Below, in pieces: positions 9,064-18,667 of a DNA stretch of 64,000 nucleotides. The DNA is taken from the NCBI RefSeq assembly GCF_014656435.1, contig NZ_BNCK01000009.1:124001-188000 (forward strand). The letters are read 5' to 3'. Source of the stretch: Thalassotalea marina (lineage in GTDB: Bacteria; Pseudomonadota; Gammaproteobacteria; Enterobacterales; Alteromonadaceae). Position numbers and translations under genes: made by a program. Numbering within the stretch: position 1 is the stretch's first letter; every line of letters begins with the position of its first letter. The notes under the pieces were generated by a model that was not told the DNA's origin, ran no database searches, and saw only the letters and a program-made list of their open reading frames with translations.

Positions 9064-9798
9064 TTAAAGTGTGCGATTAAACAGTTCTACAGCCATACCA
9101 TAAACACGCAGCGCTAGTGCAGGATCGTATCTATCGCCTTCATCTCTCATAAAAGCATGCTGAGCATTAAATTCGTGCCAAGTAAATATGTTACCGGAGT
9201 TAATTAAATTAAGGTGAATGTTCATCCGGCCTTCATCTGGCACGTGAGGATCTTGCTTACCCCAGATCATCATGAGTTCGCCGTGAATATCCTTTGTTCG
9301 AGAAAATGAATCATTGCCTGGCTGACACGGCAGCGTATTTGAATGGATATCTGTGGCATATAAACAGCACATGGACAATACATTTGGGTTTAAACCAGCA
9401 CGATACGCTAAATGACCACCAATACACACTCCCATAGCCCCTACTTTGCCAGTGCAATAGCTTTGATTTTTAGCGAATTCAACTAAGGCTTGGGTATCGC
9501 TGTCATGATGTTCAAGCGGCTTAGCCCACTTATCATTATTGCCTTTATCTTTACCTGCATCATCGTAGCCTAACACAGTACCAATTGGGTTTAACTCGTG
9601 AAATACTTCTGGTACTAACACCACAAAGCCATGACCCGCCAATATAGCGGCCGTTCTGGCAATTGGTGCTGTTTGCTGAAAAATTTCAGAATAAAAAATA
9701 ATACAGGGGTATTGGCCTTGCGCTTGTGGTCGGTAAATATAGGTACGCATAGTACCTGTTGCGGTATTAAGATCGACAAGTTCTGATTGAATGATCAA
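9064..9798 (-). CDS. dienelactone hydrolase family protein
   Basis: An alpha/beta hydrolase of the dienelactone hydrolase family with the Cys-Asp-His triad visible: nucleophile in GAMGVCIGGHLAY, Asp in WGKQDPHVPDEGR and His in FNAQHAFMRDEG. I choose the TTG at 9798 (244 residues, MIIQSELVDLNTATG): AGGA lies 8 nt upstream, and family members normally begin at exactly this point. An ATG at 9819 and one at 9921 are in frame, but the extra residues do not resemble the family. Substrate unknown; cytoplasmic. Same strand as lolC but separated from it by 90 bp. Confidence 0.85.
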   Translation of the reverse strand: MIIQSELVDLNTATGTMRTYIYRPQAQGQYPCIIFYSEIFQQTAPIARTAAILAGHGFVVLVPEVFHELNPIGTVLGYDDAGKDKGNNDKWAKPLEHHDSDTQALVEFAKNQSYCTGKVGAMGVCIGGHLAYRAGLNPNVLSMCCLYATDIHSNTLPCQPGNDSFSRTKDIHGELMMIWGKQDPHVPDEGRMNIHLNLINSGNIFTWHEFNAQHAFMRDEGDRYDPALALRVYGMAVELFNRTL

Positions 9799-9950
9799 GA
9801 TACGATTCCTGTGTATCATCAAATGGTTGAGCAATATATTATTAAGCCTTTGCACTGGAGCAAAATAACAAATTGAAATAACGCTATTACCTTCTGGGGA
9901 TGTTACGTTTGGCTGCGCCAATAGCTTAAACGTAAATGACCTAACACGTT

Positions 9951-10202
9951 TTATTTATGCCTAACTTTACCTCCAATTATCTTAAGTGCAGGCACTCCCC
10001 TGATAATGGTTGCTCGAGCAAACTCTTGCTGGCACCCCGGACACACTCCTTGTTGTTCAGTGTGATCCTTGACGATTCGCTCAATAAAACATTTTACCAG
10101 TGCACCTTTTCCACCTTTACGGTATTTAAAAAGTTTTGTCCGGCAATTAGCACAATAAATATCAACGGTTTTTGATGGCCCTTTGGCATTGGGTTTTGCC
10201 AC
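9951..10202 (-). CDS. small zinc-ribbon protein, uncharacterised
   Basis: An 83-residue basic protein with two CxxC knuckles, CANC (about 17-20) and CPGC (about 54-57), separated by a Lys/Gly-rich stretch (KYRKGGKGALVK). The pair suggests one structural zinc ribbon. Lysine and arginine are abundant at both ends, so nucleic-acid or ribosome contact is possible, but nothing shows it. It sits alone between the hydrolase gene and a divergent exported-protein gene. Coding is supported by complete Cys pairs and an intact frame with ATG start. Confidence 0.7.
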   Translation of the reverse strand: MAKPNAKGPSKTVDIYCANCRTKLFKYRKGGKGALVKCFIERIVKDHTEQQGVCPGCQQEFARATIIRGVPALKIIGGKVRHK

Positions 10203-10333
10203 ACGCTTTTATCTCTTTTCAATAAAACATATTAATTATAAGGGTTTAAATAAATATTAAAACTCACTAGACAAACTACGAATAAATTAGTAGGTTAATA
10301 AAAAAGCAATTAAGTAATGGAAATAAAAATAAA

Positions 10334-10942
10334 ATGGAAAGAGTATTACTGCTGCCGCTTTTGCTAATGATCAATACCCTGTTAAGTTTTGCCAGCGCCC
10401 AAGAGCCCGTTAAAAAAGCACCAGAGAAAGAAGAAAACCCCTATATTCAAAAGTTTGGATTTAAACAGTTTAACTTTAATTTTGAGCAGCTTGATAGCAA
10501 AAACAATTTAGAATATTGGCTTTTAAAAGGCGATCATAACAAGCCAATTACCGATGAAAAAAATAAACGAGGTGGCGAAAGATCTTTATTTTTGTCTACG
10601 CTAAATTCAGAGAATGACCAACCATCGAGTTTTATTTACCAAAGTATGGATGTTGGCTTTCCAGTAAATAAAATTAACCTCAATGGTTTTATCAAATTTT
10701 CACCCGCCACACCGCAAAGTCAATTTACATTAATCTTAACCGTTTATGACAAAGCATCTACAGAATCTCAGCTGAAATATGTGAGCTACCAAGTTGACAA
10801 TACGTTAGATTGGGAAGAAATAGAACTCTCGTTACCTATAGTAGATGAAGCACAATTTATCAGTATCACCGGCTATTTACAGGGCAAAGGTGAACTGTGG
10901 TTAGATGAGTTATTTTTCAAATTTGATTCCAGCGTTAATTAG
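10334..10942 (+). CDS. exported protein of unknown function, possible beta-sandwich fold
   Basis: A 202-residue protein with a signal peptide (MERVLLLPLLLMINTLLSFASA-QEP). The mature part starts with a Lys/Glu-rich linker, then alternating hydrophobic and polar strands ending in GELWLDELFFKFD. That ending, and the pattern of NLNGFIKF...LTVYDK...WEEIELSLPI, recalls carbohydrate-binding or CIA30-like beta-sandwich domains where the last strand carries W-x-D. This is a resemblance only. No clear Shine-Dalgarno is seen; the leader is AT-rich. No operon partners. Confidence 0.65.
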   Translation: MERVLLLPLLLMINTLLSFASAQEPVKKAPEKEENPYIQKFGFKQFNFNFEQLDSKNNLEYWLLKGDHNKPITDEKNKRGGERSLFLSTLNSENDQPSSFIYQSMDVGFPVNKINLNGFIKFSPATPQSQFTLILTVYDKASTESQLKYVSYQVDNTLDWEEIELSLPIVDEAQFISITGYLQGKGELWLDELFFKFDSSVN

Positions 10943-10944
10943 GC

Positions 10945-10990
10945 TGTGTTGAATTTTCGCTGTTAAAATTCAGTTCAAAAGTTCAACACA
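10945..10990. terminator. stem-loop between convergent genes, possible bidirectional terminator
   Basis: Nested inverted repeats lie between the convergent exported-protein and DUF2339 genes: outer arms TGTGTTGAA (10945-10953) and TTCAACACA (10982-10990), with an alternative inner pair GAATTTT (10951-10957) and AAAATTC (10965-10971). There is no long T-run on either side, so termination is inferred from position. Confidence 0.45.
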
Positions 10991-11048
10991 TCCTAACCAC
11001 ACCTAATGCGAAGCTGAGGTTACTTACATCACTTGCACTATCGGTTTT

Positions 11049-13868
11049 CTAAATGGTCAGCTCTTCATCGGAATTAGTGACTGGAGATTGACTGACCAAC
11101 TTTTGGTACCAGAAAGACGCCAATAAAATAAAGACACCTATTCCCATAAACAACATCACTTTTTGCCATAAAAGCGCATTAGCTGCATCAATAAATGCCA
11201 GCTTTAATACCCCTAAACCAATCAACGCAAAGCTGTATTTCACTGTTATTAAACGTTTGTCTTTTAAAAATAAAATAACAGCACCGTGCACAGCAAGTGC
11301 AGGTGCGATCAGCAGATCGAGATGCATCGTTGTCATGTTAGCTAATGTTAAGACATAGGTGATCGCGAACACAGAATGAAAGAACAAATCAATATTTTCC
11401 TTCATCACTCGGCCAAGTATTGAAGTCATGATGCCTTGATCTTTTTGATAAAGTGCAACAAGGATAAAAATGATAGCTATCACTGTGTATTCACCACCAA
11501 AAAGAATCAGTATCCAAGAGCTCACCACTAGCAAGAGGTTAAACGCTACAATTGTTGTTTGATTTCTTTTAAGCAGACTTGATAATCGACAAAAATATAA
11601 GGCTCCAGCCCAATAAATAATTGCTGTTAACATGCCAATAAATAACTTATTAGTTAACATTGCGGTAAAAACTGGTACCGCTATACCTAGAGTAATTAAA
11701 CCGCTAGTACAAATAAATTTACTCAACGATGACGAATATTTTTGATCTAGTTTTAACGCTAAGAAGAAGTAACCAACAAATCCTGCAATTGAAATCAAAC
11801 CGACGATTACTGATAGATCTGCAATAAACAGCACTAATGTGATACTCGCCATAACCGTTAAAACTTTACATTCCAACTCAAGTAATTGATGCGTAATTTT
11901 TTTAGCCAGTAACAATGCCAGTAGCGGTGATAGCCAAAGTACAGTTAACACATCAAACGACAAATGCCTCACCGCAGAGCCGAGCCAACAAACAGGTACT
12001 AGTAAATAGAAGCCAATTCTTGCTGCTTCTGCTATTCGGCTTAATTGGCTATGCGGTTGATAACGTCTGTAAAACTCTGACCACAGCCACAACTGGGCAA
12101 ATGCTGACAATAACGATAATTTTGCATACATTGGCAAGTCGGTAAAATGGTAACTACCGACGAGCTGTGCCCCTTCAATCAAATAATAAATAGGCACGGT
12201 TATCAGCAAGGCTGCAAATATCTCAATCGAGGTTTGTTTACAGTATTTAGCTCGACACAACAAAGCAAGTTGGCCTAAAACAATAATTGCCCCAGTCCAC
12301 TGAGCAAGCCAAATATCTAATGTGGCAATAGCCAGCACAGTTAACCAAACCACTTCAACAAGTTGCAAAGCAGGTTTAACTTTAAACTTAGTGAAATCAT
12401 TAAATGCTGGAGACTCATGTATGGCACGCTGCCAAAGTGCCAATGCTGCGACAATAAATAAAGAAAGTAACCAACCATCAAATGAAACTAGTGCTGGCAG
12501 AGGGAAATAAGCGCCTAGTCCTACCAGCGAAAATAAAATTGCGCCACCGGCTAAAAGTTGTCCTTGATTGGCTACTGCCGATAATAAAAACTTTCTACCA
12601 ATATAAATAAGGAGCAATCCTTCTGCCGCCCAAGCCATTCCCCAATAAGCATTTGACACTAAACTGATGATGGCTAATACACCCCAAATAGCAGCAACAA
12701 GTGCAAATAACACCGTAACCTGGCGATTAAAACGATAAAGTGCTACCGCGGTTACAACGGCAACAGCTGTGTTTAAGACAAAATTAAAGCTCATTTGAAT
12801 GGATTGTAATTCAACGGCTTGGTAGAACATCAAAATGCTTGCGCCAATTGTGGTGGCGAGGAAAATTAATACCTGATTTGTAGGTTTATTATTGCGGTAC
12901 AAAACAGCAACTATGTAGGCATAAAACAGCAGGTAAAATACTTCTAATATCCATGCCGAAACCGCAACAGTTTCAGCTGACAATACCCACTCGATGGACA
13001 CCAAACTAAAGGCTAATGCGAGGTTAGCCAACCATTGCCCTACTCGTTTCAAGGCTAAAACCAAACTACTTGCCGTAATTAAAGCAAGAGACAATAAATA
13101 ATAGGTCGGCTCAACTTGTATTGTATTAGAAAGAATCGGCATAGTAGCAATACCAATAATACCGAGCGCAGCCACTATTTTTGTATCTAACAGTAATGCC
13201 AAGCCATGACACATCAATGCAACTGCTAAATAACATAACAGCACCGCTTGCAACGGAATAAGTTGATAAACACTGCCAGAAAAGTACACCGTGTTATAAC
13301 TGAGTAGGATCCCGAGCGAAACAATAGCCGTCGCGAATTCGCCATAGCGGGTCTTTACTTTCAACCCGATACCCAAAGCAATCACCAATAGAGCTGCAAA
13401 GCACATTAACATTGCTTTTGCCCCTGTCCCTAACTGATCTATTAACAACTGCATTAAATAACCGAAACCCGCTAAGGTCAGCCCAATGCCAGCTATCGTT
13501 AAAAACAAAGTACCGAGCATGTTACGCTCTTTGTATGATTGGTAGATTTTCACTACAGGTGAAAACCAATCAAAAATATTGGCAAGCAATGAAACAAAGA
13601 AAACAGCGATTAATGAAGGTTTGACATTTTCAGAAGTTTTGTTGGTCTTTGGTGAATAGGTGACTTTTATAGCGGAGTCACTAACTTTAGTTTGAGCAGC
13701 AAAAGAAGCATCGCTTTGCTTATTTTCCTTGCTCAAGGTTGTGGAAACAATTGCATTTTCTTGAGCGGTCAGCGCATTTAATTTAGACTCAATTTCGCCC
13801 ACTTTTTCTCTAAAGTGCAACTTCATAAGAGCCAGCTCTGATCTAAGCGCTTTTATCTCTTCTTCCAT
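11049..13868 (-). CDS. DUF2339 family polytopic membrane protein
   Basis: A 939-residue protein. Residues 1-45 form a charged coiled coil (EEEIKALRSELALMKLHFREKVGEIESK), then a polar linker to about 85, then some two dozen hydrophobic segments filling the rest of the chain. A short coiled coil followed by a very long run of membrane helices is the architecture of DUF2339. The role of the family is unknown; transport or polysaccharide-related functions have been guessed at. It is transcribed alone. Length is in the usual range for the family. Confidence 0.85.
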   Translation of the reverse strand: MEEEIKALRSELALMKLHFREKVGEIESKLNALTAQENAIVSTTLSKENKQSDASFAAQTKVSDSAIKVTYSPKTNKTSENVKPSLIAVFFVSLLANIFDWFSPVVKIYQSYKERNMLGTLFLTIAGIGLTLAGFGYLMQLLIDQLGTGAKAMLMCFAALLVIALGIGLKVKTRYGEFATAIVSLGILLSYNTVYFSGSVYQLIPLQAVLLCYLAVALMCHGLALLLDTKIVAALGIIGIATMPILSNTIQVEPTYYLLSLALITASSLVLALKRVGQWLANLALAFSLVSIEWVLSAETVAVSAWILEVFYLLFYAYIVAVLYRNNKPTNQVLIFLATTIGASILMFYQAVELQSIQMSFNFVLNTAVAVVTAVALYRFNRQVTVLFALVAAIWGVLAIISLVSNAYWGMAWAAEGLLLIYIGRKFLLSAVANQGQLLAGGAILFSLVGLGAYFPLPALVSFDGWLLSLFIVAALALWQRAIHESPAFNDFTKFKVKPALQLVEVVWLTVLAIATLDIWLAQWTGAIIVLGQLALLCRAKYCKQTSIEIFAALLITVPIYYLIEGAQLVGSYHFTDLPMYAKLSLLSAFAQLWLWSEFYRRYQPHSQLSRIAEAARIGFYLLVPVCWLGSAVRHLSFDVLTVLWLSPLLALLLAKKITHQLLELECKVLTVMASITLVLFIADLSVIVGLISIAGFVGYFFLALKLDQKYSSSLSKFICTSGLITLGIAVPVFTAMLTNKLFIGMLTAIIYWAGALYFCRLSSLLKRNQTTIVAFNLLLVVSSWILILFGGEYTVIAIIFILVALYQKDQGIMTSILGRVMKENIDLFFHSVFAITYVLTLANMTTMHLDLLIAPALAVHGAVILFLKDKRLITVKYSFALIGLGVLKLAFIDAANALLWQKVMLFMGIGVFILLASFWYQKLVSQSPVTNSDEELTI

Positions 13869-14186
13869 GTTATCATCCTTGCCGTTGATTACCGCTGCTC
13901 TATCGTTTTAGTAAATTTAAACTTTATCTTACCAATGACAGTGGTCTGACCAGAAAACAAAAATAGCACAAGAATTGTTAAGATCCTAGTAGCTAGTACG
14001 AAAAGCCAGCTATTAAACCATAAAAGTAATCAAAATCAATAAATTAGTTTGGTATGCAAGAGTACCATATGCTTAACGCAAAGCGTCGAACCATCAGTGA
14101 CAAATATTTAGAAACATTTAGACAAGACTAGAAACAGACCACTGAGTCGGTTAGAATCCATACAATGCTGTTTGTTAGGTATAATT
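13869..14186. other. divergent intergenic region with a short inverted repeat
   Basis: This gap holds the promoters of the DUF2339 gene (minus) and the TetR gene (plus). The only structure I see is TGGTA (14050-14054), 8 nt, then TACCA (14063-14067), which could be a small operator. No small gene or RNA is evident. Confidence 0.4.
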
Positions 14187-14771
14187 ATGAGAGACGCTGA
14201 AGCTACTCGCAGAAAAATATTAGAAGTTGCCGCCGATGAGATCCACCAACATGGGTTTCAAGCAACTAGTTTGTCTATTATTTTAAAGCGTTGTGAAATA
14301 TCAAAAGGCGCTCTGTACCATCACTTCGATAATAAACTAGAACTTGGTTATGCAGTATTTGAAGAAATTTACACGCCGATGTTTATTGCAACTTGGCAAC
14401 CCGCAGTAGAAGTTGACGATCCTATTATGGGCTTAATTAAATTTTTTAAAGACATTTGCCAAGAAATGACGTGTGACGATATTGTTTGTGGTTGTCCTAT
14501 TAACAATTTATGTCAAGAAATGTCAGGTGTTGATGAAGGATTTAGGTTGCGAATTTTAAATATGCAACAGCAGCTTAACCACTTAATTGCCTTTAACTTA
14601 CAACGAATTGCCTCCCAACTGCGCAACGATCTTGATTTTAACCAAATCGCCTATTTTATTGTTTCCAGTTTTCACGGTGCTTACAGCTTAAGTAAGAGTG
14701 CTAAAAACAAAGAACTGTTTGATAAAGTTATCGCAGAGCTTTGTATCTACATTACCAACCTGAAAAAGTAA
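14187..14771 (+). CDS. TetR/AcrR family transcriptional regulator
   Basis: A 194-residue regulator. The N-terminal 50 residues form the TetR helix-turn-helix (TRRKILEVAADEIHQHGFQATSLSIILKRCEISKGALYHHFDNKLELGYAVF). The C-terminal ligand domain has a Cys-rich stretch (CQEMTCDDIVCGCPINNLCQEMS). I choose the ATG at 14187, preceded by AGG at 9 nt; an upstream TTG at 14172 is in frame but adds only five residues. The MlaC-like gene 119 bp downstream has a perfect 5-bp-arm dyad inside its promoter spacer, the likely binding site. Confidence 0.88.
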   Translation: MRDAEATRRKILEVAADEIHQHGFQATSLSIILKRCEISKGALYHHFDNKLELGYAVFEEIYTPMFIATWQPAVEVDDPIMGLIKFFKDICQEMTCDDIVCGCPINNLCQEMSGVDEGFRLRILNMQQQLNHLIAFNLQRIASQLRNDLDFNQIAYFIVSSFHGAYSLSKSAKNKELFDKVIAELCIYITNLKK

Positions 14772-14823
14772 TTTTTAATAACAAAACGATATATTAAAGT
14801 TACGATATTTTTTATCCACACCA

Positions 14824-14853
14824 TTTACAAACCGAGCGGTCGGTATGTAAAAT
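14824..14853 (+). promoter_or_regulatory. promoter of the MlaC-like gene with a TetR-type operator in the spacer
   Basis: A -35 box TTTACA (14824-14829) and a -10 box TAAAAT (14848-14853) are separated by 18 bp. The spacer contains the dyad ACCGA-GCGG-TCGGT (14831-14844), whose G+C content stands out in AT-rich surroundings. A repressor bound there would block RNA polymerase, and the TetR gene lies immediately upstream. The boxes and dyad are seen; regulation is inferred. Confidence 0.65.
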
Positions 14854-14890
14854 ACACACCATAACATCTTGTCACCTTTCAGGACATCAA

Positions 14891-15490
14891 ATGAAAACTT
14901 TAGCACTAGTATTCGCTGCATTAATCAGTTTTTCAGCATTAGCGAATCAAGCACCTTCGCTACCTGATCAAGTTATTCAACAAACTGGCGAACGTTTATT
15001 TTCAAGAATTGCCGCTAGTCAGCAGGAACTGACCAAGTTTCCTGAATTGATGCGAGAGATAGTCGAGCAAGAGCTAATGCCAGCAATCGACTACCAATAT
15101 GCGTCTTATAAAATATTAGGTAAACATTTACGCAAGATAAGCCAAGAGCAAAGAACTAAATTTGTTGATTCAATGCGACATTATTTGATTCGAACTTATG
15201 CAACCGCTTTGCAGCAATATAAAAACCAACAAGTTTCTTATGGCAAGGTCAATGTCGCACCAACCGATAAAATGGTCTCGGTTGATGCACTAATCACTGA
15301 AAGTGGCAAACCAGACATCCATTTAACGTTTCAAATGCGAAAAAATAAAAAAACAGGTGAATGGAAAGCGTATGATTTAATTGTAGAAGGCATTTCATTA
15401 CTAAGTAGCAAACAAGCTGAATTTAATAGTCGTATCAACAAGCTCGGCATTGACCAAGTAACACTAGAGCTTACCGCTTTAACTCGCTAA
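14891..15490 (+). CDS. MlaC/Ttg2D family phospholipid-binding protein
   Basis: A 199-residue periplasmic protein with signal peptide (MKTLALVFAALISFSALA-NQA) and MlaC family features: PELMREIVEQELMPAIDYQYASYKILGKHLRKISQEQRTKF early on and WKAYDLIVEGISLL near the end. MlaC shuttles phospholipid between the OmpC-MlaA complex and the MlaFEDB ABC transporter. No mlaFEDB genes are near, so this is a stand-alone copy under what looks like TetR control; it may serve a different partner or an envelope-stress response. Confidence 0.85.
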   Translation: MKTLALVFAALISFSALANQAPSLPDQVIQQTGERLFSRIAASQQELTKFPELMREIVEQELMPAIDYQYASYKILGKHLRKISQEQRTKFVDSMRHYLIRTYATALQQYKNQQVSYGKVNVAPTDKMVSVDALITESGKPDIHLTFQMRKNKKTGEWKAYDLIVEGISLLSSKQAEFNSRINKLGIDQVTLELTALTR

Positions 15491-15532
15491 TTTTCTTCTC
15501 TAAGCATAACTCTTCCTGTTTCAGGAATGAGC

Positions 15533-15565
15533 AGCCAACCAACTCCCATTGGTTGGCTTTTTTTT
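15533..15565 (+). terminator. rho-independent terminator after the MlaC-like gene
   Basis: A perfect 10-bp stem (AGCCAACCAA at 15533-15542, TTGGTTGGCT at 15549-15558) with a 6-nt loop is followed by eight T. It lies 43 bp after the stop of the MlaC-like gene and before the convergent solute-binding-protein gene. Confidence 0.9.
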
Positions 15566-15579
15566 ATGCGTAGAGTTTA

Positions 15580-16509
15580 TCAATCGAAATTGACACTGCA
15601 ACCACTGCCATTTTGATAAATACGTTGTGTTTCACCAGATAATTCAAGCTCTATCAAGGCAAGATTAATATCGTTTAGTATCTCGCCCCACTGCTCAAAA
15701 GATGTTGATACAGCGAAATAAAAATGGTTGTATTTTAGCGCGGGAGCAACTTCACTTATACCATCAAGCATGGCTATGCGGTTGCGAACATCGAGATCTG
15801 AATAATGTATTGTATGATTAAATACAGCGGGATCGCCTACGATTAAGTCAACACGTTTAGCCATCAATAACTTGAGTAATTGCAGATCATCAATCGCTTC
15901 AACCACAGAAATAAGTCCCGCGTCCATCATGGCATCAAATTCGGGGGTATTTTGATAACCTCGAACCACACCAATAGCTTTACCTTTTATAGCGGCTAAA
16001 TTACCAGTAAATTCAAACGGATCGCCTTTTCGCTTCATAAAAGCAATGTTTCCGCCAATCAGTTGATTTGATTGCGCCAGCAATTCTCGTCGTTTTTTGT
16101 TTGGAAAAATATCAGAAGGTGCGGAGTCCTCAATAAAATATTCAGGGTATAACACTTCAAAATTACCTGACTCCACCATTTTTACCGCTCTAACCCAAGG
16201 GTAAAAATGCACATTAACTTGGTAGCCTTTTGAGGTTAGCACTGCGACACCTAGCTGCAATACCCACCCTAAATTACAGAGGCTGCGATCTATATATGGT
16301 GGCCAATCTAAGGTCGCGACATTAATTGATTTACTTGCGCCCTCGTTAAAAATAAATTGATTCCCTTGTTGTCGGCTTAAATAGGAAACTTGTTTACCTT
16401 GCCACATGTACTCTACCACTATATCTGTAGTCTGCTCACTCGCTGCAACAGAATTACAGTTGAGCAATAAAAATAACATATAGATAGAGAAGTGAATAAT
16501 TGGCTTCAT
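15580..16509 (-). CDS. family 3 extracellular solute-binding protein, orphan
   Basis: A 309-residue exported protein (signal peptide near 1-23, cleaved around VAA-SEQ) with a family 3 periplasmic binding fold: WPPYID, a variant of the lobe-1 opening, then YPWVRAVKMVESGNFEVLYPEYF, and AIKGKAIGVVRGYQNT in lobe 2. No permease or ATPase gene is adjacent. Such lone proteins are abundant in marine Alteromonadales and may be sensors or repurposed. Ligand unknown. Confidence 0.8.
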   Translation of the reverse strand: MKPIIHFSIYMLFLLLNCNSVAASEQTTDIVVEYMWQGKQVSYLSRQQGNQFIFNEGASKSINVATLDWPPYIDRSLCNLGWVLQLGVAVLTSKGYQVNVHFYPWVRAVKMVESGNFEVLYPEYFIEDSAPSDIFPNKKRRELLAQSNQLIGGNIAFMKRKGDPFEFTGNLAAIKGKAIGVVRGYQNTPEFDAMMDAGLISVVEAIDDLQLLKLLMAKRVDLIVGDPAVFNHTIHYSDLDVRNRIAMLDGISEVAPALKYNHFYFAVSTSFEQWGEILNDINLALIELELSGETQRIYQNGSGCSVNFD

Positions 16510-16702
16510 TGTCAGTTAGGTGTTTTAAGTGATGTTTAAAGTATAGGTGATTTGTTTATTAGATTCTAAATAGCAGCATGGTGATACTGTTGCTTATTTT
16601 TCCTACTGTAAGTATTTATCAATTTAATCGTTGTTATTTTTATGTATATTCAATAAATTAACGTCGAAGTTGCCCCAGCCAATAGATAGTTTGAATTAAA
16701 AA

Positions 16703-18667
16703 ATGAGTAAAAATAGGCACTATTACATAAACTGGAAAACAGGCGAATTAACATTTGATGGGCAATCAAAACTACTAGAGCCTAAATTAATTGCTGTTTT
16801 GAAGTTGTTAAATGAAGCGCAGGGTGAACTAGTAACTTATGATGAAATCCACCAATCCGTCTGGCCAAACATTATTGTTGCCCCAAATGCCTTACAGCGG
16901 ATAATTGCCGAACTTAGACGACACTTTGACGACTCGGCTAAATCACAATCCGTAATAAAAACTCATCCCAAACGAGGATATAGTTTACAAGTTAAGCTTG
17001 AAACTTTCGTTGCTAACGTTTCACGAAAAAAACAGCTTACTGTTCGAACCGTGCGCCAAAAATACTTTATGTCTATTTTGGTGTGCATTTTACTTTGTGC
17101 CTCTGCATTTTGGTTCAAACAACATACCAATCCACCAATAATTGAACAGCTAAAAGCTCTCGATACACAATCAAAGCAGTTTTCAAACGTTGTCGCGATT
17201 TCTCAAGATGAATTTGTTTTTTATGACAAACAAGATAACGCGCCAAGCATTGTAATGCATAACAGTACCAATAACATACGCCACACGTTACTGGAAAATA
17301 TTACTCTATATGGGCGCATTCATTACCACGCTAGCGACAATAGCTTGAGGTTTGGTGAGGTGGTTTTCCAAGAGCAAATAAAATGTGCGCAGATTGTTAA
17401 GTTTTCCCTGGTAACTCGTCAGAAAAGTATATTAATCCCCTGTAATAACAAATTTAATCACTCGCCATTTTTGCTTGAAAAAAACAACCTATTGTTTACC
17501 CAAACAGATAAGAATAGTCAGTCACATCTCATGTTGTTTGATGTAAACACACGGCAGCAAACTCAAATAGAATTAGCTAATGACTTTCAAGTAATTCCAT
17601 ATCATCAAAGCAATCAATTTGCTGTTGAAGTAGACCAGAAACTTTATTTCGCTGAATTAGTCGACAACAACCTTGAATTTTCACCTGCAGTATATAATTT
17701 CAAATCGACCTCTAAACATCCGATGATTTGGCTAGACAATAACACCTTGCTTGTCGCTGACGGAAAGTTAGTTATTTGGTTAAATAACCAAGGGGTAATA
17801 CATCAACAAACTCTACAAACCACCATGGATATTGGTGAGTTAGCTCAGTTTAATGATGCGGTGTTTGCAAACATAAGCCGAAAAAACTGGCAACCACGAA
17901 TACTAGATAAATCAGATACTAATTCAACTTACGATATTGCCCCGTCAATGTTTGCTGATAGTTCAGCTCAATTTAGACCAGAGTCTCAAGAAATATCTCT
18001 GCTAAGCAATCGCTCAGGTATTTCACAAATATGGTTATGGCATGATAAAGAGTTACAACAACTTACCTTTGGCGATAAAGACATCTCTTCCTACTTGTGG
18101 CAAAGCCCTAACAACTTAGTTTTTAACCGTAATGGACGATTGTTCACTTTAACTTTAACAACCAATAAATCGGTTGAAGAGATACCACTGGCAGAATCAG
18201 TTGTTGTCGTCAACATTATGCAATCTGTTAACAACAATCTATTGCTAAGCATTAAAAATAAAGAAAAAGATCAATTGGTTTGGCTAAACCAAACTACAGG
18301 CTCTATCAACAAAATATACGAAGGAGAGTTAAGCTGGGCGCAACAAGCATCAAAAGACAAAATGTTAATCAATACAAATGGACAACTACAGTACTTAGTA
18401 TCAAACCAACTAGTACCGTTAAGCACTTTCAAAGATATTACCTTACAATGGCGCTATTATGCCCGAGACGGGTTTGTCTATTTACAAGATAAACAAAAAA
18501 ACATTTGGCGCTACAATCCAAATAGCGATAGCAAATCCATTGTTGGGCAATATAGCAGTGACATACTTTTTATGACCGATTATGCTGACAAGCGTAGCCA
18601 AATGCTCAGTGATAACTTGATCGCTGAGCACAATGAATTGGTCGAGTTGTTAATGTCAAAACCTTAG
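16703..18667 (+). CDS. CadC/ToxR-type membrane-anchored winged-helix regulator
   Basis: A 654-residue one-component sensor. Residues about 1-100 are an OmpR/PhoB-type winged helix (VAPNALQRIIAELRRHFDD, KTHPKRGYSLQ), residues about 117-136 a single membrane helix (YFMSILVCILLCASAFWF), and about 137-654 a periplasmic region of repeated short beta-like segments suggestive of a TolB/WD40-like propeller (for example FRPESQEISLLSNRSGISQIWLW). So it binds DNA in the cytoplasm and reads a periplasmic signal. Its stop overlaps the convergent esterase gene by 4 bp. Target genes are not known; the neighbouring secreted hydrolases are candidates. Confidence 0.85.
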   Translation: MSKNRHYYINWKTGELTFDGQSKLLEPKLIAVLKLLNEAQGELVTYDEIHQSVWPNIIVAPNALQRIIAELRRHFDDSAKSQSVIKTHPKRGYSLQVKLETFVANVSRKKQLTVRTVRQKYFMSILVCILLCASAFWFKQHTNPPIIEQLKALDTQSKQFSNVVAISQDEFVFYDKQDNAPSIVMHNSTNNIRHTLLENITLYGRIHYHASDNSLRFGEVVFQEQIKCAQIVKFSLVTRQKSILIPCNNKFNHSPFLLEKNNLLFTQTDKNSQSHLMLFDVNTRQQTQIELANDFQVIPYHQSNQFAVEVDQKLYFAELVDNNLEFSPAVYNFKSTSKHPMIWLDNNTLLVADGKLVIWLNNQGVIHQQTLQTTMDIGELAQFNDAVFANISRKNWQPRILDKSDTNSTYDIAPSMFADSSAQFRPESQEISLLSNRSGISQIWLWHDKELQQLTFGDKDISSYLWQSPNNLVFNRNGRLFTLTLTTNKSVEEIPLAESVVVVNIMQSVNNNLLLSIKNKEKDQLVWLNQTTGSINKIYEGELSWAQQASKDKMLINTNGQLQYLVSNQLVPLSTFKDITLQWRYYARDGFVYLQDKQKNIWRYNPNSDSKSIVGQYSSDILFMTDYADKRSQMLSDNLIAEHNELVELLMSKP

